Source: an uncultured Lachnospiraceae bacterium
GTDB taxonomy: Bacteria; Bacillota; Clostridia; Lachnospirales; Lachnospiraceae
Length of the DNA: 10,070 bases
Direction: 5' to 3'
Assembly: GCA_946633495.1 (NCBI GenBank)
Contig: CAMPAX010000073.1
Span: forward strand, 1-10,070
Shown: positions 1 to 7,107 of the stretch, one piece after another
Position numbering within the stretch: the first letter of the stretch is position 1
Layout of the letters: the number at the start of each line of letters is the position of its first letter
Made by a program: the position numbers and the translations under genes
Notes under the pieces: generated by a model
Databases searched by the model: none
What the model saw: only the letters and a program-made list of their open reading frames with translations
Told to the model about the DNA's origin: nothing

Positions 1-22
1 CACATAGGCCGGCCAACGCGAC

Positions 23-53
23 ATCGAGTAGGAGGGACCCCCTCCTACTCGAT
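23..53. terminator. Perfect 14-bp hairpin at operon end, possible terminator
   Basis: Bases 23-36 pair perfectly with bases 40-53, leaving a three-base loop at 37-39. The upper stem is a GC-rich run built on GAGGG/CCCTC. It lies 35 bases downstream of the methyltransferase stop codon, where a terminator of the minus-strand operon is expected. On the minus strand, however, the bases after the stem (GTCGCGTTGG) contain no U-tract. On the plus strand the stem is followed by TCTTCATTC, a weak pyrimidine-rich tail, so it could instead end a convergent plus-strand gene outside the window. It could also be an RNA 3'-end stabiliser or a mobile-element palindrome. The hairpin is certain; its role is not. 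Confidence 0.45.
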
Positions 54-88
54 TCTTCATTCGAAAGCGGGAATCGCTTTGGAAATGC

Positions 89-1036
89 TCATACCCTGAA
101 CCGGATTCTTCCGCTGGCTCCACAGGGAAGCACCAGTCCATTTGAAGTTACAGGAAGTCCGATCTCATCCGCAGTGACCTGCATACCATAGTCCGGATTC
201 GCCCGTTCGTTTTGTTCCGGCAGTCCGGTCCTTCGGGTGCGCTTCGCCCAGGGTCCAAGAACCGCCGTATGCAGCATATAAGAAAGCACCGCCGGCTGAA
301 GCCCCGTGGTATAGGAATTGATCAGGAAGAACAGGGGATCATCGGAAAGCAGTTCCCCGCAGCGCTGAAGCAAAGGATAAACCAGATCCTCCAGCTTCCA
401 GAGCTCGCCCCTGGGCCCTCTCCCATAGGAAGGCGGATCCATGATGATCGCATCATACGTCTTCCCTCTGCGAAGCTCCCGTTCTACGAATTTCATACAG
501 TCATCTACCAGCCACCGGATGGGTGCAGCCTCAAGGCCGCCGGATACCGCATTTTCCTTTGCCCAGGTGACCATGCCTTTGGATGCATCCACATGGGTCA
601 CCTCTGCTCCCGCCGCCGCTGCCGCGACCGTCGCACCACCGGTGTAGGCAAAAAGGTTCAGGACACGTACCTTCCGGCCGCCATCCACCGCCTGTTTGAT
701 AATGGGGTAAAACCAGCTCCAGTTCACCGCCTGTTCCGGAAAAAGACCGGTATGCTTAAAGGCAAAGGGCTTCAAATGAAATACCAGCGAAGCCTCTCCC
801 AGCCGGTATCCGATGGTCCACTCCTTCGGAAGATCGTGGAACTCCCACTCTCCTCCGCCGGATTTACTTCTATGATAATGGCCGTTCAGCCGTTTCCACT
901 GCGGAAGGAGTCTTTCCGTAGTCCAGATCACCTGAGGATCCGGACGAAGCAGGGTATACTCCCCCCACCGCTCCAGCTTCTCTCCCGCGGAGCAGTCCAA
1001 AACCTCATAATCTTTCCAACCATCAGCTATCCACAT
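89..1036 (-). CDS. Class I SAM-dependent methyltransferase, RlmI/RlmK-like (COG1092), no PUA domain
   Basis: A 315-residue protein predicted to transfer a methyl group from S-adenosylmethionine, most likely to RNA because its relatives include the 23S rRNA m5C methyltransferase RlmI. The N-terminal part (about residues 20-110) carries the family-type stretch LLRPDPQVIW (29-38). The Rossmann core follows, with motif I VLNLFAYTGG at 125-134, an acidic SAM-ribose residue in VDASKG (149-154), and motif IV DPPSYGRG at 200-207. RlmI is about 396 residues and starts with a PUA RNA-binding domain, which is absent here; this shorter form exists in the family, so truncation need not be invoked. The ATG at 1036 is preceded by AAAGGGA at a suitable distance, overlapping the stop of the upstream permease (11-base gap). 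It is the last gene of the exporter operon. The substrate cannot be read from the sequence. Confidence 0.88.
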   Translation of the reverse strand: MWIADGWKDYEVLDCSAGEKLERWGEYTLLRPDPQVIWTTERLLPQWKRLNGHYHRSKSGGGEWEFHDLPKEWTIGYRLGEASLVFHLKPFAFKHTGLFPEQAVNWSWFYPIIKQAVDGGRKVRVLNLFAYTGGATVAAAAAGAEVTHVDASKGMVTWAKENAVSGGLEAAPIRWLVDDCMKFVERELRRGKTYDAIIMDPPSYGRGPRGELWKLEDLVYPLLQRCGELLSDDPLFFLINSYTTGLQPAVLSYMLHTAVLGPWAKRTRRTGLPEQNERANPDYGMQVTADEIGLPVTSNGLVLPCGASGRIRFRV

Positions 1037-1047
1037 AAGCTATCCCT

Positions 1048-2415
1048 TTATTTTGTAGATATGATCTTGAATATCTTCTTAAAGCTCGTTGACTCGCCCT
1101 TGTACAGAGCCATAGCCTTATAAACACGTCCCGCAAAGAGCACAAGGAGCAATGCCAGTACCACGAGTGCCAAAACGCCGATCAGTGCGATGGATGTGGA
1201 GACCGTACCAAGCAGAAGTCCTGTCGGCAGGATCAAAGCTGCAGTAAACGGTACGATGAAAAGCCATACCGGCGCCGTATGAATGTCTGCGCCCTGTGTC
1301 AGTACAAGCAGATATGAAATCACAAGAAGCATAACGAAAATGCCCTGATTGCTTGCCGCCTGCTCCTGCGTATTGGAGATGGCCCCTGCGAATGCTGCCA
1401 GAGAGGAATACAGCAGGATACCGAAGATCAGCACCAATATCGCCACAACCACTGCCAGCGGCCGGAACAGGTTCATGGAACCGAAGCTTTTCAGGAAAAC
1501 CACCACCGATGCATTTGCATTCGGGAATACCATGTCCGAGATGATCACACCCGCGATCACGCCGCCAACCAGCATTGCGATCCAGATAAAGAACTGCATA
1601 AGCCCGGCCAGGAGCACACCAGTCAGCTTTCCGAAGATCAGCGACTCCGGCTTCACGGAGATCAGCAGAGTATCCATCAGCTTGGAGGACTTCTCCATAA
1701 CGATATTCTTGGTGATACTTGCGCCATAAGCCAAAACCACGAAATACATGATCATGCAGACCAGTATGGTGATGATCAGACTGAAGCCATCCAGAATACG
1801 TTGGTTGTTCTGCTCATTCGCTTTTGCCTGATCCTCATAGAGGCTCTTCCCGCTCTTCCATCCTGTGAGATCGAAGGCATCTGTCTGGACCGTCTTACCT
1901 ACCTCTGCCATATCCTCCATACTGATATTGCGGGCAGTGATCACAAACAGCATATCCATCTTTTCAATGGCGGTATAGTAATTCTCAGCCTTACCTTTGG
2001 TGATCGTCGTGTCTTTCGGAAGAATGATGTCCGCAGAGATCACGTCACTGTCGTCCTTCGTAACGGACAGAACGAAGGATTGCTTCTCCCCGGCCGCAGC
2101 GATCTGCTTCAGACCTTCTTCTACGGAAGGCACCGTGACATAAGTAATATCCGAATAGCCTTCCCCCGGAACATTTTTCATCACATCGAAGTTTGTATTT
2201 TCCGCCGCAGTATTTGCAACATAGATCTTATCGGCTCCACAGGATTCCAGCGTCTTGCCCTTATCCTTATTCGCATCCATGGAAAGAATGAGCAGGATTC
2301 CGACAGGAAGCAGGAACAGGATCACGGCTAATACGATGGTGAGAGACTTATAGCCCTTCTGTGTCACCTGATTATGGAAGGTGAACTTGAAAACCTTTGC
2401 AAAATTCTTAAACAT
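1048..2415 (-). CDS. ABC-2 type permease, NatB-like (second of two)
   Basis: A 455-residue integral membrane subunit of an ABC exporter. The layout is that of NatB/COG1668 (ABC2_membrane_3). One N-terminal membrane helix (about 22-46) is followed by a large extracytoplasmic domain (about 47-208), then a block of about six hydrophobic segments (roughly 210-233, 258-292, 316-343, 358-374, 382-405, 408-429). The cytoplasmic coupling motif SSKLMDTLLISVKP at 243-256 follows the first helix of that block and is the family hallmark. The opening KVFKFTF (7-13) matches KVFRFTL in the upstream permease, so the two are paralogues and probably pair in one transporter. The ATG at 2415 has a strong AGGAGGTGA site (2420-2428) seven bases away, overlapping the upstream stop codon. 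The family exports sodium ions, peptides or drugs; no substrate can be assigned here. Confidence 0.9.
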   Translation of the reverse strand: MFKNFAKVFKFTFHNQVTQKGYKSLTIVLAVILFLLPVGILLILSMDANKDKGKTLESCGADKIYVANTAAENTNFDVMKNVPGEGYSDITYVTVPSVEEGLKQIAAAGEKQSFVLSVTKDDSDVISADIILPKDTTITKGKAENYYTAIEKMDMLFVITARNISMEDMAEVGKTVQTDAFDLTGWKSGKSLYEDQAKANEQNNQRILDGFSLIITILVCMIMYFVVLAYGASITKNIVMEKSSKLMDTLLISVKPESLIFGKLTGVLLAGLMQFFIWIAMLVGGVIAGVIISDMVFPNANASVVVFLKSFGSMNLFRPLAVVVAILVLIFGILLYSSLAAFAGAISNTQEQAASNQGIFVMLLVISYLLVLTQGADIHTAPVWLFIVPFTAALILPTGLLLGTVSTSIALIGVLALVVLALLLVLFAGRVYKAMALYKGESTSFKKIFKIISTK

Positions 2416-2419
2416 GCCG

Positions 2420-2428
2420 TCACCTCCT
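2420..2428 (-). promoter_or_regulatory. Strong ribosome binding site overlapping a stop codon
   Basis: AGGAGGTGA on the minus strand overlaps the TAG stop (2427-2429) of the upstream permease. Its GGAGG core lies seven bases before the ATG at 2415. This fixes the start of the downstream permease and fits reinitiation, so the two permeases could be made in matched amounts. Confidence 0.8.
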
Positions 2429-3800
2429 AATTCTTCGCAGCAGCAAAGATCGAAGCAAACTTCGGCTTGCTGGAGTCACTGAGCAGCAGGTTACGGTAGG
2501 TTTTTGCCGCAAGCATCGTAAGGCCGAGCAGAACTGCCATCTGGATTACAAAAGATACCAGAAGGAGTTCTATACCGATACGTCCGCCGATATAGGAAAC
2601 CGGTGCAATATAGTAGGACAGGGGCGGAACCATCGCTCCGACGGTCAGAAGCTCCGGTTTGGAGCTGAGGATAAACGCTCCGAAATACCCCACCATGGAG
2701 AGAGTCATAACTACCGTAGTAGCGTTCTGCTGATCCTCTACCTTACTGCAGGCAGAACCAAGGATACCGCTCAGGACACCGAAGGAACAGATTCCGATCA
2801 GGACCTCCGCCAGGAACACTACCAACCCCTTCACACCATAGCCGGTGAAGATCGCCAGATTGATGCCCGCGTCGCCTAAAGCAGACATATCCAGATGCAT
2901 AACATGTTCCATCACGTAATTTGACGTTGCGGAAGCGATGACACCCAAAACGATGGTTCCTGCCACAAAACACAGCATTCCGAGAACTTTTCCCAGAAGA
3001 AGTGCCATGGGACGAACGCTGACAAGCAGAGTTTCCGCCAGCTTGGACTGTTTCTCTTCATTGACAGAAGAGATGATGTAGCTTGATGACAGGGAGGCTA
3101 CGATCATGATGATAAATGCAAATCCAAACACAATTCCGTTGAACTCGCTGGAGCTCATGGTATGCTCCTTCTCGTCCATATACTCACTTTCACTCAGTAC
3201 CGAGCCCGTGGAAACTCCGGAGGAGAGAGACTTCATGACACTCTCATCCAAATTCATCCGGGACTGACGGAGTGCGGAGAATTTCGTGCGCACATACTCC
3301 GTAGCATTGTCCAGACTCTTCACACTCACCGAGGAGTCATCTGTTATGATCCCATTTACCTTATAGTTTCCGCTTTCCTCGCGGATAACCACAAGGATAT
3401 CTTTGGCGCCGAGACTCGTGATCAGGTCATCTTCCTTTGCCTGATCCTGATTCAGGAACTTCACATTTTCCTTCTTTACCGCGTTCGCCGGACGGTCCGT
3501 CGCCACGGGAGCCGCTTCCATATCCGCATCAAAGAGGAAGGCGGTTTCGTTATAAATGATAAGCTTATCAGCCTCAACATTGTCCAGCGTTGCTTCCACA
3601 CGTGCTTTCGCAGAATCTGCGGATCGGCTCATCAGATACATCAGAGGTTTCATCATGGCCATCATGAAGATCATGAGGATCGCAGTGACAACAAAGCTCT
3701 TGTTCTTTAGTGTCTGAACCAATGTGAAGCGAAAGACCTTTCCGAAGCCGACAAGACTGTAGATATTTTCCTTACTGCTTTGCTTCACTGGCTTCTTCAC
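2427..3800 (-). CDS. ABC-2 type permease, NatB-like (first of two)
   Basis: A membrane subunit of the same ABC exporter as its neighbours, 457 residues from the GTG at 3800. It has a membrane helix at about 35-57, an extracytoplasmic domain at about 58-218, and then hydrophobic segments at about 221-243, 266-292, 324-348, 362-404 and 409-431. The coupling motif NEEKQSKLAETLLVSVRP (247-264) is typical of NatB (COG1668). The reading frame overlaps the 3' end of the ATPase gene, which indicates co-translation. The start is uncertain. The GTG at 3800 has GAGAGG only three to four bases before it. A second in-frame GTG at 3788 has AGGTGA (3797-3802) eight bases upstream, a better fit, and would give 453 residues. 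Overlap with the ATPase gene is 29 or 17 bases accordingly. The substrate is unknown. Confidence 0.9.
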   Translation of the reverse strand: MKKPVKQSSKENIYSLVGFGKVFRFTLVQTLKNKSFVVTAILMIFMMAMMKPLMYLMSRSADSAKARVEATLDNVEADKLIIYNETAFLFDADMEAAPVATDRPANAVKKENVKFLNQDQAKEDDLITSLGAKDILVVIREESGNYKVNGIITDDSSVSVKSLDNATEYVRTKFSALRQSRMNLDESVMKSLSSGVSTGSVLSESEYMDEKEHTMSSSEFNGIVFGFAFIIMIVASLSSSYIISSVNEEKQSKLAETLLVSVRPMALLLGKVLGMLCFVAGTIVLGVIASATSNYVMEHVMHLDMSALGDAGINLAIFTGYGVKGLVVFLAEVLIGICSFGVLSGILGSACSKVEDQQNATTVVMTLSMVGYFGAFILSSKPELLTVGAMVPPLSYYIAPVSYIGGRIGIELLLVSFVIQMAVLLGLTMLAAKTYRNLLLSDSSKPKFASIFAAAKN

Positions 3801-4794
3801 CTACCTCTCTTACAAAGATCTCATGAAGCGAAAGCTCGGAGAGATCAAATTTTACAACCGGGATATTCTTGTCGATCAGTCGTTTCAGCAGCCGGTTTGC
3901 CTGCTCATCACCGGTTACACGGATCCGGTACTCATGCTCCTTCTCGGTTATGATCTCGGCCCCCACAGCCTTGATCTCCTCGGAGACATCCTGCTCCACC
4001 TTGAGAAGCAGGTTGACACGACCGAAGGATTTCTTGATATCATTCAGATTTCCGGACAGAACCACCTTTGAACGGTGAAGGATGGTGATGTCGGTACAGA
4101 ATTCCTCAACCACTTCCATCTGGTGGCTGGACATGATGATATATTTGCCCGCAGCGATCTGCTCACGGACAACTTCCTTCAGAATATCCGCATTGACGGG
4201 ATCCAGACCGGAGAAGGGCTCGTCCAGCACGATCAGCTCCGGGTCGGAAAGAAGCGCGATCAGGAACTGAATCTTCTGCTGATTACCCTTGGACAGCTGG
4301 TCCGCCGTCTTCGGCTTCATTTTCTTCTTCCTTGCAAGAGAATTCCTGCCGGATTTGGCTGACGGCTCCTCGTGAGAATTTGCTGCCTCTTCCTTCGCAT
4401 AGATCTCCGCCGCTTTCTCGGGATAGAGATACTCCTCCACCTTAAGACGCTCCGCCCAGTATGCGATACGATCCGTCAGTGTTTTTCCCGTAACACCGCG
4501 AAGCTCACCGAAATATTTGATCTGATCGATCAGCGTATATTTCGGATAGAGACCACGCTCCTCTGCCAGATAACCGATGTTGCAGGTATCAAAGTTCAGA
4601 GGACCACCGTTCCAGGTTACCTCTCCGCCGTTTCGTTCCAGCATTCCCAAAGTCATCCGGATCGTGGTACTCTTGCCGGCGCCGTTACTTCCCAGCAAAG
4701 CATACACGCCGGGACCCGGCATCTCGAAAGAAATATGATCTACGACCACTCTTTCTCCGTACTTCTTGAACAAATCTTTAACTACCAGTCCCAT
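3772..4794 (-). CDS. ABC transporter ATP-binding protein, NatA-like
   Basis: A 340-residue nucleotide-binding subunit that powers the exporter formed with the two downstream permeases. Motifs in order: Walker A GSNGAGKST (35-43), the NatA-type Q-loop region IGYLAEERGLYP (73-84) in which Glu rather than Gln follows YLA, signature LSKGNQQ (167-173), Walker B LIVLDEP (187-193), D-loop GLD (196-198) and switch His in SSHQ (H224). A C-terminal accessory domain (about 255-330) is typical of NatA-type proteins. Unusually, a Lys/Glu/Ala-rich stretch (about 125-163) lies between the helical subdomain and the signature; see findings. The ATG at 4794 has GGAGG (4801-4805) six bases upstream. It is the first gene of the four-gene exporter unit, 100 bases after citrate synthase. 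All catalytic motifs are intact, so it should be an active ATPase; the transported substrate cannot be inferred. Confidence 0.93.
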   Translation of the reverse strand: MGLVVKDLFKKYGERVVVDHISFEMPGPGVYALLGSNGAGKSTTIRMTLGMLERNGGEVTWNGGPLNFDTCNIGYLAEERGLYPKYTLIDQIKYFGELRGVTGKTLTDRIAYWAERLKVEEYLYPEKAAEIYAKEEAANSHEEPSAKSGRNSLARKKKMKPKTADQLSKGNQQKIQFLIALLSDPELIVLDEPFSGLDPVNADILKEVVREQIAAGKYIIMSSHQMEVVEEFCTDITILHRSKVVLSGNLNDIKKSFGRVNLLLKVEQDVSEEIKAVGAEIITEKEHEYRIRVTGDEQANRLLKRLIDKNIPVVKFDLSELSLHEIFVREVGEEASEAKQ

Positions 4795-4894
4795 CCTTTA
4801 CCTCCACGTTTCACTTTGATTGAATTAGTGCCCCTTTTCTTATCACTCCGGGTAAATCTCACCCTTGCAGCATACATTCATAAACAGAAAGAAA
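4795..4894 (-). other. Intergenic spacer ahead of the exporter operon
   Basis: This 100-base gap separates the citrate synthase stop from the ATPase start. It is relatively AT-rich on the minus strand (TTTATGAATG, CACTAATTCAATC), so it may hold a promoter for the exporter unit. I could not find a -35/-10 pair with good spacing, nor a terminator hairpin with a U-tract for the upstream genes. Read-through from citrate synthase into the exporter genes therefore remains possible. The only clear element is the GGAGG site of the ATPase gene at 4801-4805. Confidence 0.3.
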
Positions 4895-6268
4895 TCATTC
4901 ATCCTCGCTCCACATCCGTTCTTCCATGGGAACATACTCCTTGTGCATACCCACATATTTATAAGCAGGACGAATGATCTTTCCGTTATTTACGATCTCC
5001 TCGATCCGATGCGCGCACCATCCGGAAATCCTGGCGATGGCAAACAGCGGAGTAAAGAATTCCATGGGGATACGAAGCATAGTATAAACGAGGCCACTGT
5101 AGAAGTCAACGTTCGCACAAACCGGTTTTTTCATATCCCGGTTCTTCATGATCAGCTCCTTCGCGATCCGTTCTACCCTGTCATACAGCGCAAATTCCTT
5201 CTCAAATCCCTCCTCCAGGGAAAGCGCCCGGGCATATTCCTTCAGGATCACTGCCCTCGGATCCGACAAGGTATAGACCGCATGACCGATGCCGTAGATC
5301 AGTCCCGAATGATCGAAACCTTCTTTATTCAAAAGCCCCTGCAGGTAAGCCCTAAGCTCTTTTTCATTTTCCCAGTCAGAGATATTGGCCTTCAGATCCG
5401 CAAACATCTGCTGCACCTTCAGGTTCGCACCGCCGTGCCGCGGTCCCTTCAGGGAGCCCAGGGAGCCTGCCACGGTAGAATAAGTATCCGTGCCTGTGGA
5501 TGTGATGACATGGGTTGTAAATGTAGAGTTATTACCGCCGCCATGCTCCGCATGCAGTACCAGACAGATATCCAGCACCTTTGCTTCCAGCTCCGTATAT
5601 TTCGGATCCGGACGGAGAAGCCGCAGGATATTCTCAGCTGTGGATAGCTCGGCCTTCGGGCGATGCACCACCAGACTGGAGTCCAGGAATTTGTGACGGT
5701 AACTTTGATAACCATAAGCCGCGATCACCGGGAACCGTGCGATCAGACTGAGGGACTGCACCAAAATGTGCCGGATATCAATGGAATCCGGATCCTCGTC
5801 ATAGGAATACAGTGTCAGCACGCAGCGTTGAAGCACATTCATGATATTTCTGCTGGGTGCCTTCATGATCACATCCCGGTTGAAATTCTCCGGAAGAGGT
5901 CTCAGCTGTCCGATGACGGTCATGAACTCCTCCAGCTGCTCAGAGGTCGGAAGTTCGCCGAACAGAAGAAGAAATGTCGTTTCCTCAAAGCCATGCTTCG
6001 TATCATGGAATCCCTTCACCAGGTCCATCACACTGTAGCCCTGATAATAAAGCTCTCCCTCGATGGGTACCCGCTCTCCGTTCTCGATCCTAAAACCGTT
6101 CACATCCGAGATCTCCGTAAGTCCCGTAAGGACGCCCTTTCCGTTGGAATCCCGAAGCCCTCGCTTTACATCATACTGGGAATACAGACGCTGGTCGATC
6201 TGACCTGCATCCGCGCAGAACTCCACATATTTATTTACCAGATCCTTCATTTCATCACTGCTAAACAC
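4895..6268 (-). CDS. gltA: Citrate synthase (citrate/2-methylcitrate synthase family)
   Basis: Condenses acetyl-CoA with oxaloacetate to give citrate, the entry step to 2-oxoglutarate and glutamate synthesis in the cytosol. The 457-residue protein carries the expected active-site set: HAEHGGGNNST (239-249, supporting His242), GPRHGGAN (275-282, catalytic His278), GIGHAVY (326-332, catalytic His329) and NVDFYSG (386-392, catalytic Asp388). Arg413 (IARISGW) and Arg421 (AHRIEE) are likely substrate ligands. An N-terminal extension of about 40 residues precedes the family core. The GTG start at 6268 is supported by AAGGAGGAG (6274-6282) with a seven-base spacer. That site lies inside the final codons and stop of the phosphoesterase gene, so translation is probably coupled. 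2-methylcitrate synthase activity cannot be excluded, but no prp genes are visible. The symbol is given by function and the subfamily was not tested. Confidence 0.93.
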   Translation of the reverse strand: MFSSDEMKDLVNKYVEFCADAGQIDQRLYSQYDVKRGLRDSNGKGVLTGLTEISDVNGFRIENGERVPIEGELYYQGYSVMDLVKGFHDTKHGFEETTFLLLFGELPTSEQLEEFMTVIGQLRPLPENFNRDVIMKAPSRNIMNVLQRCVLTLYSYDEDPDSIDIRHILVQSLSLIARFPVIAAYGYQSYRHKFLDSSLVVHRPKAELSTAENILRLLRPDPKYTELEAKVLDICLVLHAEHGGGNNSTFTTHVITSTGTDTYSTVAGSLGSLKGPRHGGANLKVQQMFADLKANISDWENEKELRAYLQGLLNKEGFDHSGLIYGIGHAVYTLSDPRAVILKEYARALSLEEGFEKEFALYDRVERIAKELIMKNRDMKKPVCANVDFYSGLVYTMLRIPMEFFTPLFAIARISGWCAHRIEEIVNNGKIIRPAYKYVGMHKEYVPMEERMWSEDE

Positions 6269-6270
6269 TT

Positions 6271-7107
6271 TTACTCCTCCTTATGCCGGTCCGCGGGGTT
6301 CGCTGTTTCCTTTGGAGACGTACGTTCCGGGTTCCGGCCAGCCGCCTGCATGACCGCCAGCCGTTCTGCCTCGTCCTTGGCCCGGCGTCGTTCCAGCACT
6401 TCCTGAATCGTCTTTTCCTTCTGCTCTTTTCTTTTCTTTCGCAGTTCCTTTCGCCCCGGCCGGTTCGGTTCACGGGAAAACAGCCCATTCTTCTCAGATC
6501 GGTCCGGGATCTCCACATCAAAGACATAACGTTCAAATGCATTGATCACCCGGGTATCCAGATACATATCCTCCCGCTTGATATGCCTTCCGTAATTAAG
6601 ATGCACGTGTCCATGCAGGAAGAGGATCGGGCTGTAGTTGATCAGAAGTTCCGTAAGTCCGAGAAATCCCCGATGAGGAATGTCGTCCCCGTCATTGACC
6701 CCTAATGCCGGCGAGTGCGACACCAGGATATCAACGCCCCGGCTCAGCTTTCGTTTCATTTTCAGTTTAAATATGCGGCGTTTCATCTCGGAATCCGTAT
6801 ACTGATACGGTCCATAGTTATATTTCATGCTGCCGCCAAGTCCCAGGATCCGCACGCCGCGATAGACATAGACCCGGTCATCGATGCACTCGCAGCCATC
6901 CGGCGGCGTGTCATCGTAACAGGCATCATGATTGCCGTGAACATACAGTACCGGCACCTTTGCATAGGTCGCAAGAAACGACAAATACTGCGGCGACAGG
7001 TCTCCGCAGGAAATGATGAGATCGATCCCCTCTAATTTAGTTTTCTCGAAATAATCCCAGTAATACTTGGATTCTTCGTCAGCGATCGCCAGGATCCTCA
7101 TCTTCAT
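6271..7107 (-). CDS. Calcineurin-like metallophosphoesterase with charged C-terminal tail
   Basis: A predicted cytosolic metal-dependent phosphoesterase of the calcineurin-like superfamily (PF00149 type); the substrate is unknown. In the 278-residue form, the metal-binding motifs are IADEE (D10-E12) where D-x-H is usual, CGDLS (Asp36), GNHD (58-61), VSHSP (His131) and GHVH (166-169). The domain ends near residue 205. The remaining 70 or so residues are very rich in Lys, Arg and Glu and look helical or disordered. The ATG at 7107 is preferred because AAAGGG lies about 11 bases upstream and the product starts MKMRILAIADEE. An in-frame GTG at 7119 would add four residues but has no properly placed binding site, and the ATG at 7101 is also possible. 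The gene overlaps the end of the ParB-BMP gene by about 29 bases and ends two bases before citrate synthase. Confidence 0.87.
   Translation of the reverse strand: MKMRILAIADEESKYYWDYFEKTKLEGIDLIISCGDLSPQYLSFLATYAKVPVLYVHGNHDACYDDTPPDGCECIDDRVYVYRGVRILGLGGSMKYNYGPYQYTDSEMKRRIFKLKMKRKLSRGVDILVSHSPALGVNDGDDIPHRGFLGLTELLINYSPILFLHGHVHLNYGRHIKREDMYLDTRVINAFERYVFDVEIPDRSEKNGLFSREPNRPGRKELRKKRKEQKEKTIQEVLERRRAKDEAERLAVMQAAGRNPERTSPKETANPADRHKEE
6274..6282 (-). promoter_or_regulatory. Citrate synthase ribosome binding site inside the upstream gene
   Basis: AAGGAGGAG on the minus strand is also the Lys-Glu-Glu codons that end the phosphoesterase. The GGAGG core (6276-6280) lies seven bases before the GTG at 6268. 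It decides the start of citrate synthase in favour of GTG over the in-frame ATG at 6250. It also means ribosomes translating the phosphoesterase cover or open this site. Confidence 0.8.

Noticed and set aside
212..1123. Long plus-strand open frame of about 300 codons over the methyltransferase
   Set aside because: It lies antisense to a gene with clear SAM-binding and DPPSY motifs, and its translation shows no recognisable domain or composition of a real protein.
4812..4830. CACT/AGTG repeat as a possible operator upstream of the ATPase gene
   Set aside because: The arms are four bases long, and no regulator gene lies nearby to support an operator.
4850..4864. GGGT/ACCC inverted repeat in the spacer before the exporter operon
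   Set aside because: The stem is only four base pairs with a seven-base loop and no U-tract; chance is the simplest explanation.
5663..6406. Plus-strand open frame across citrate synthase and the phosphoesterase end
   Set aside because: It spans two well-supported minus-strand genes and has no recognisable motif.
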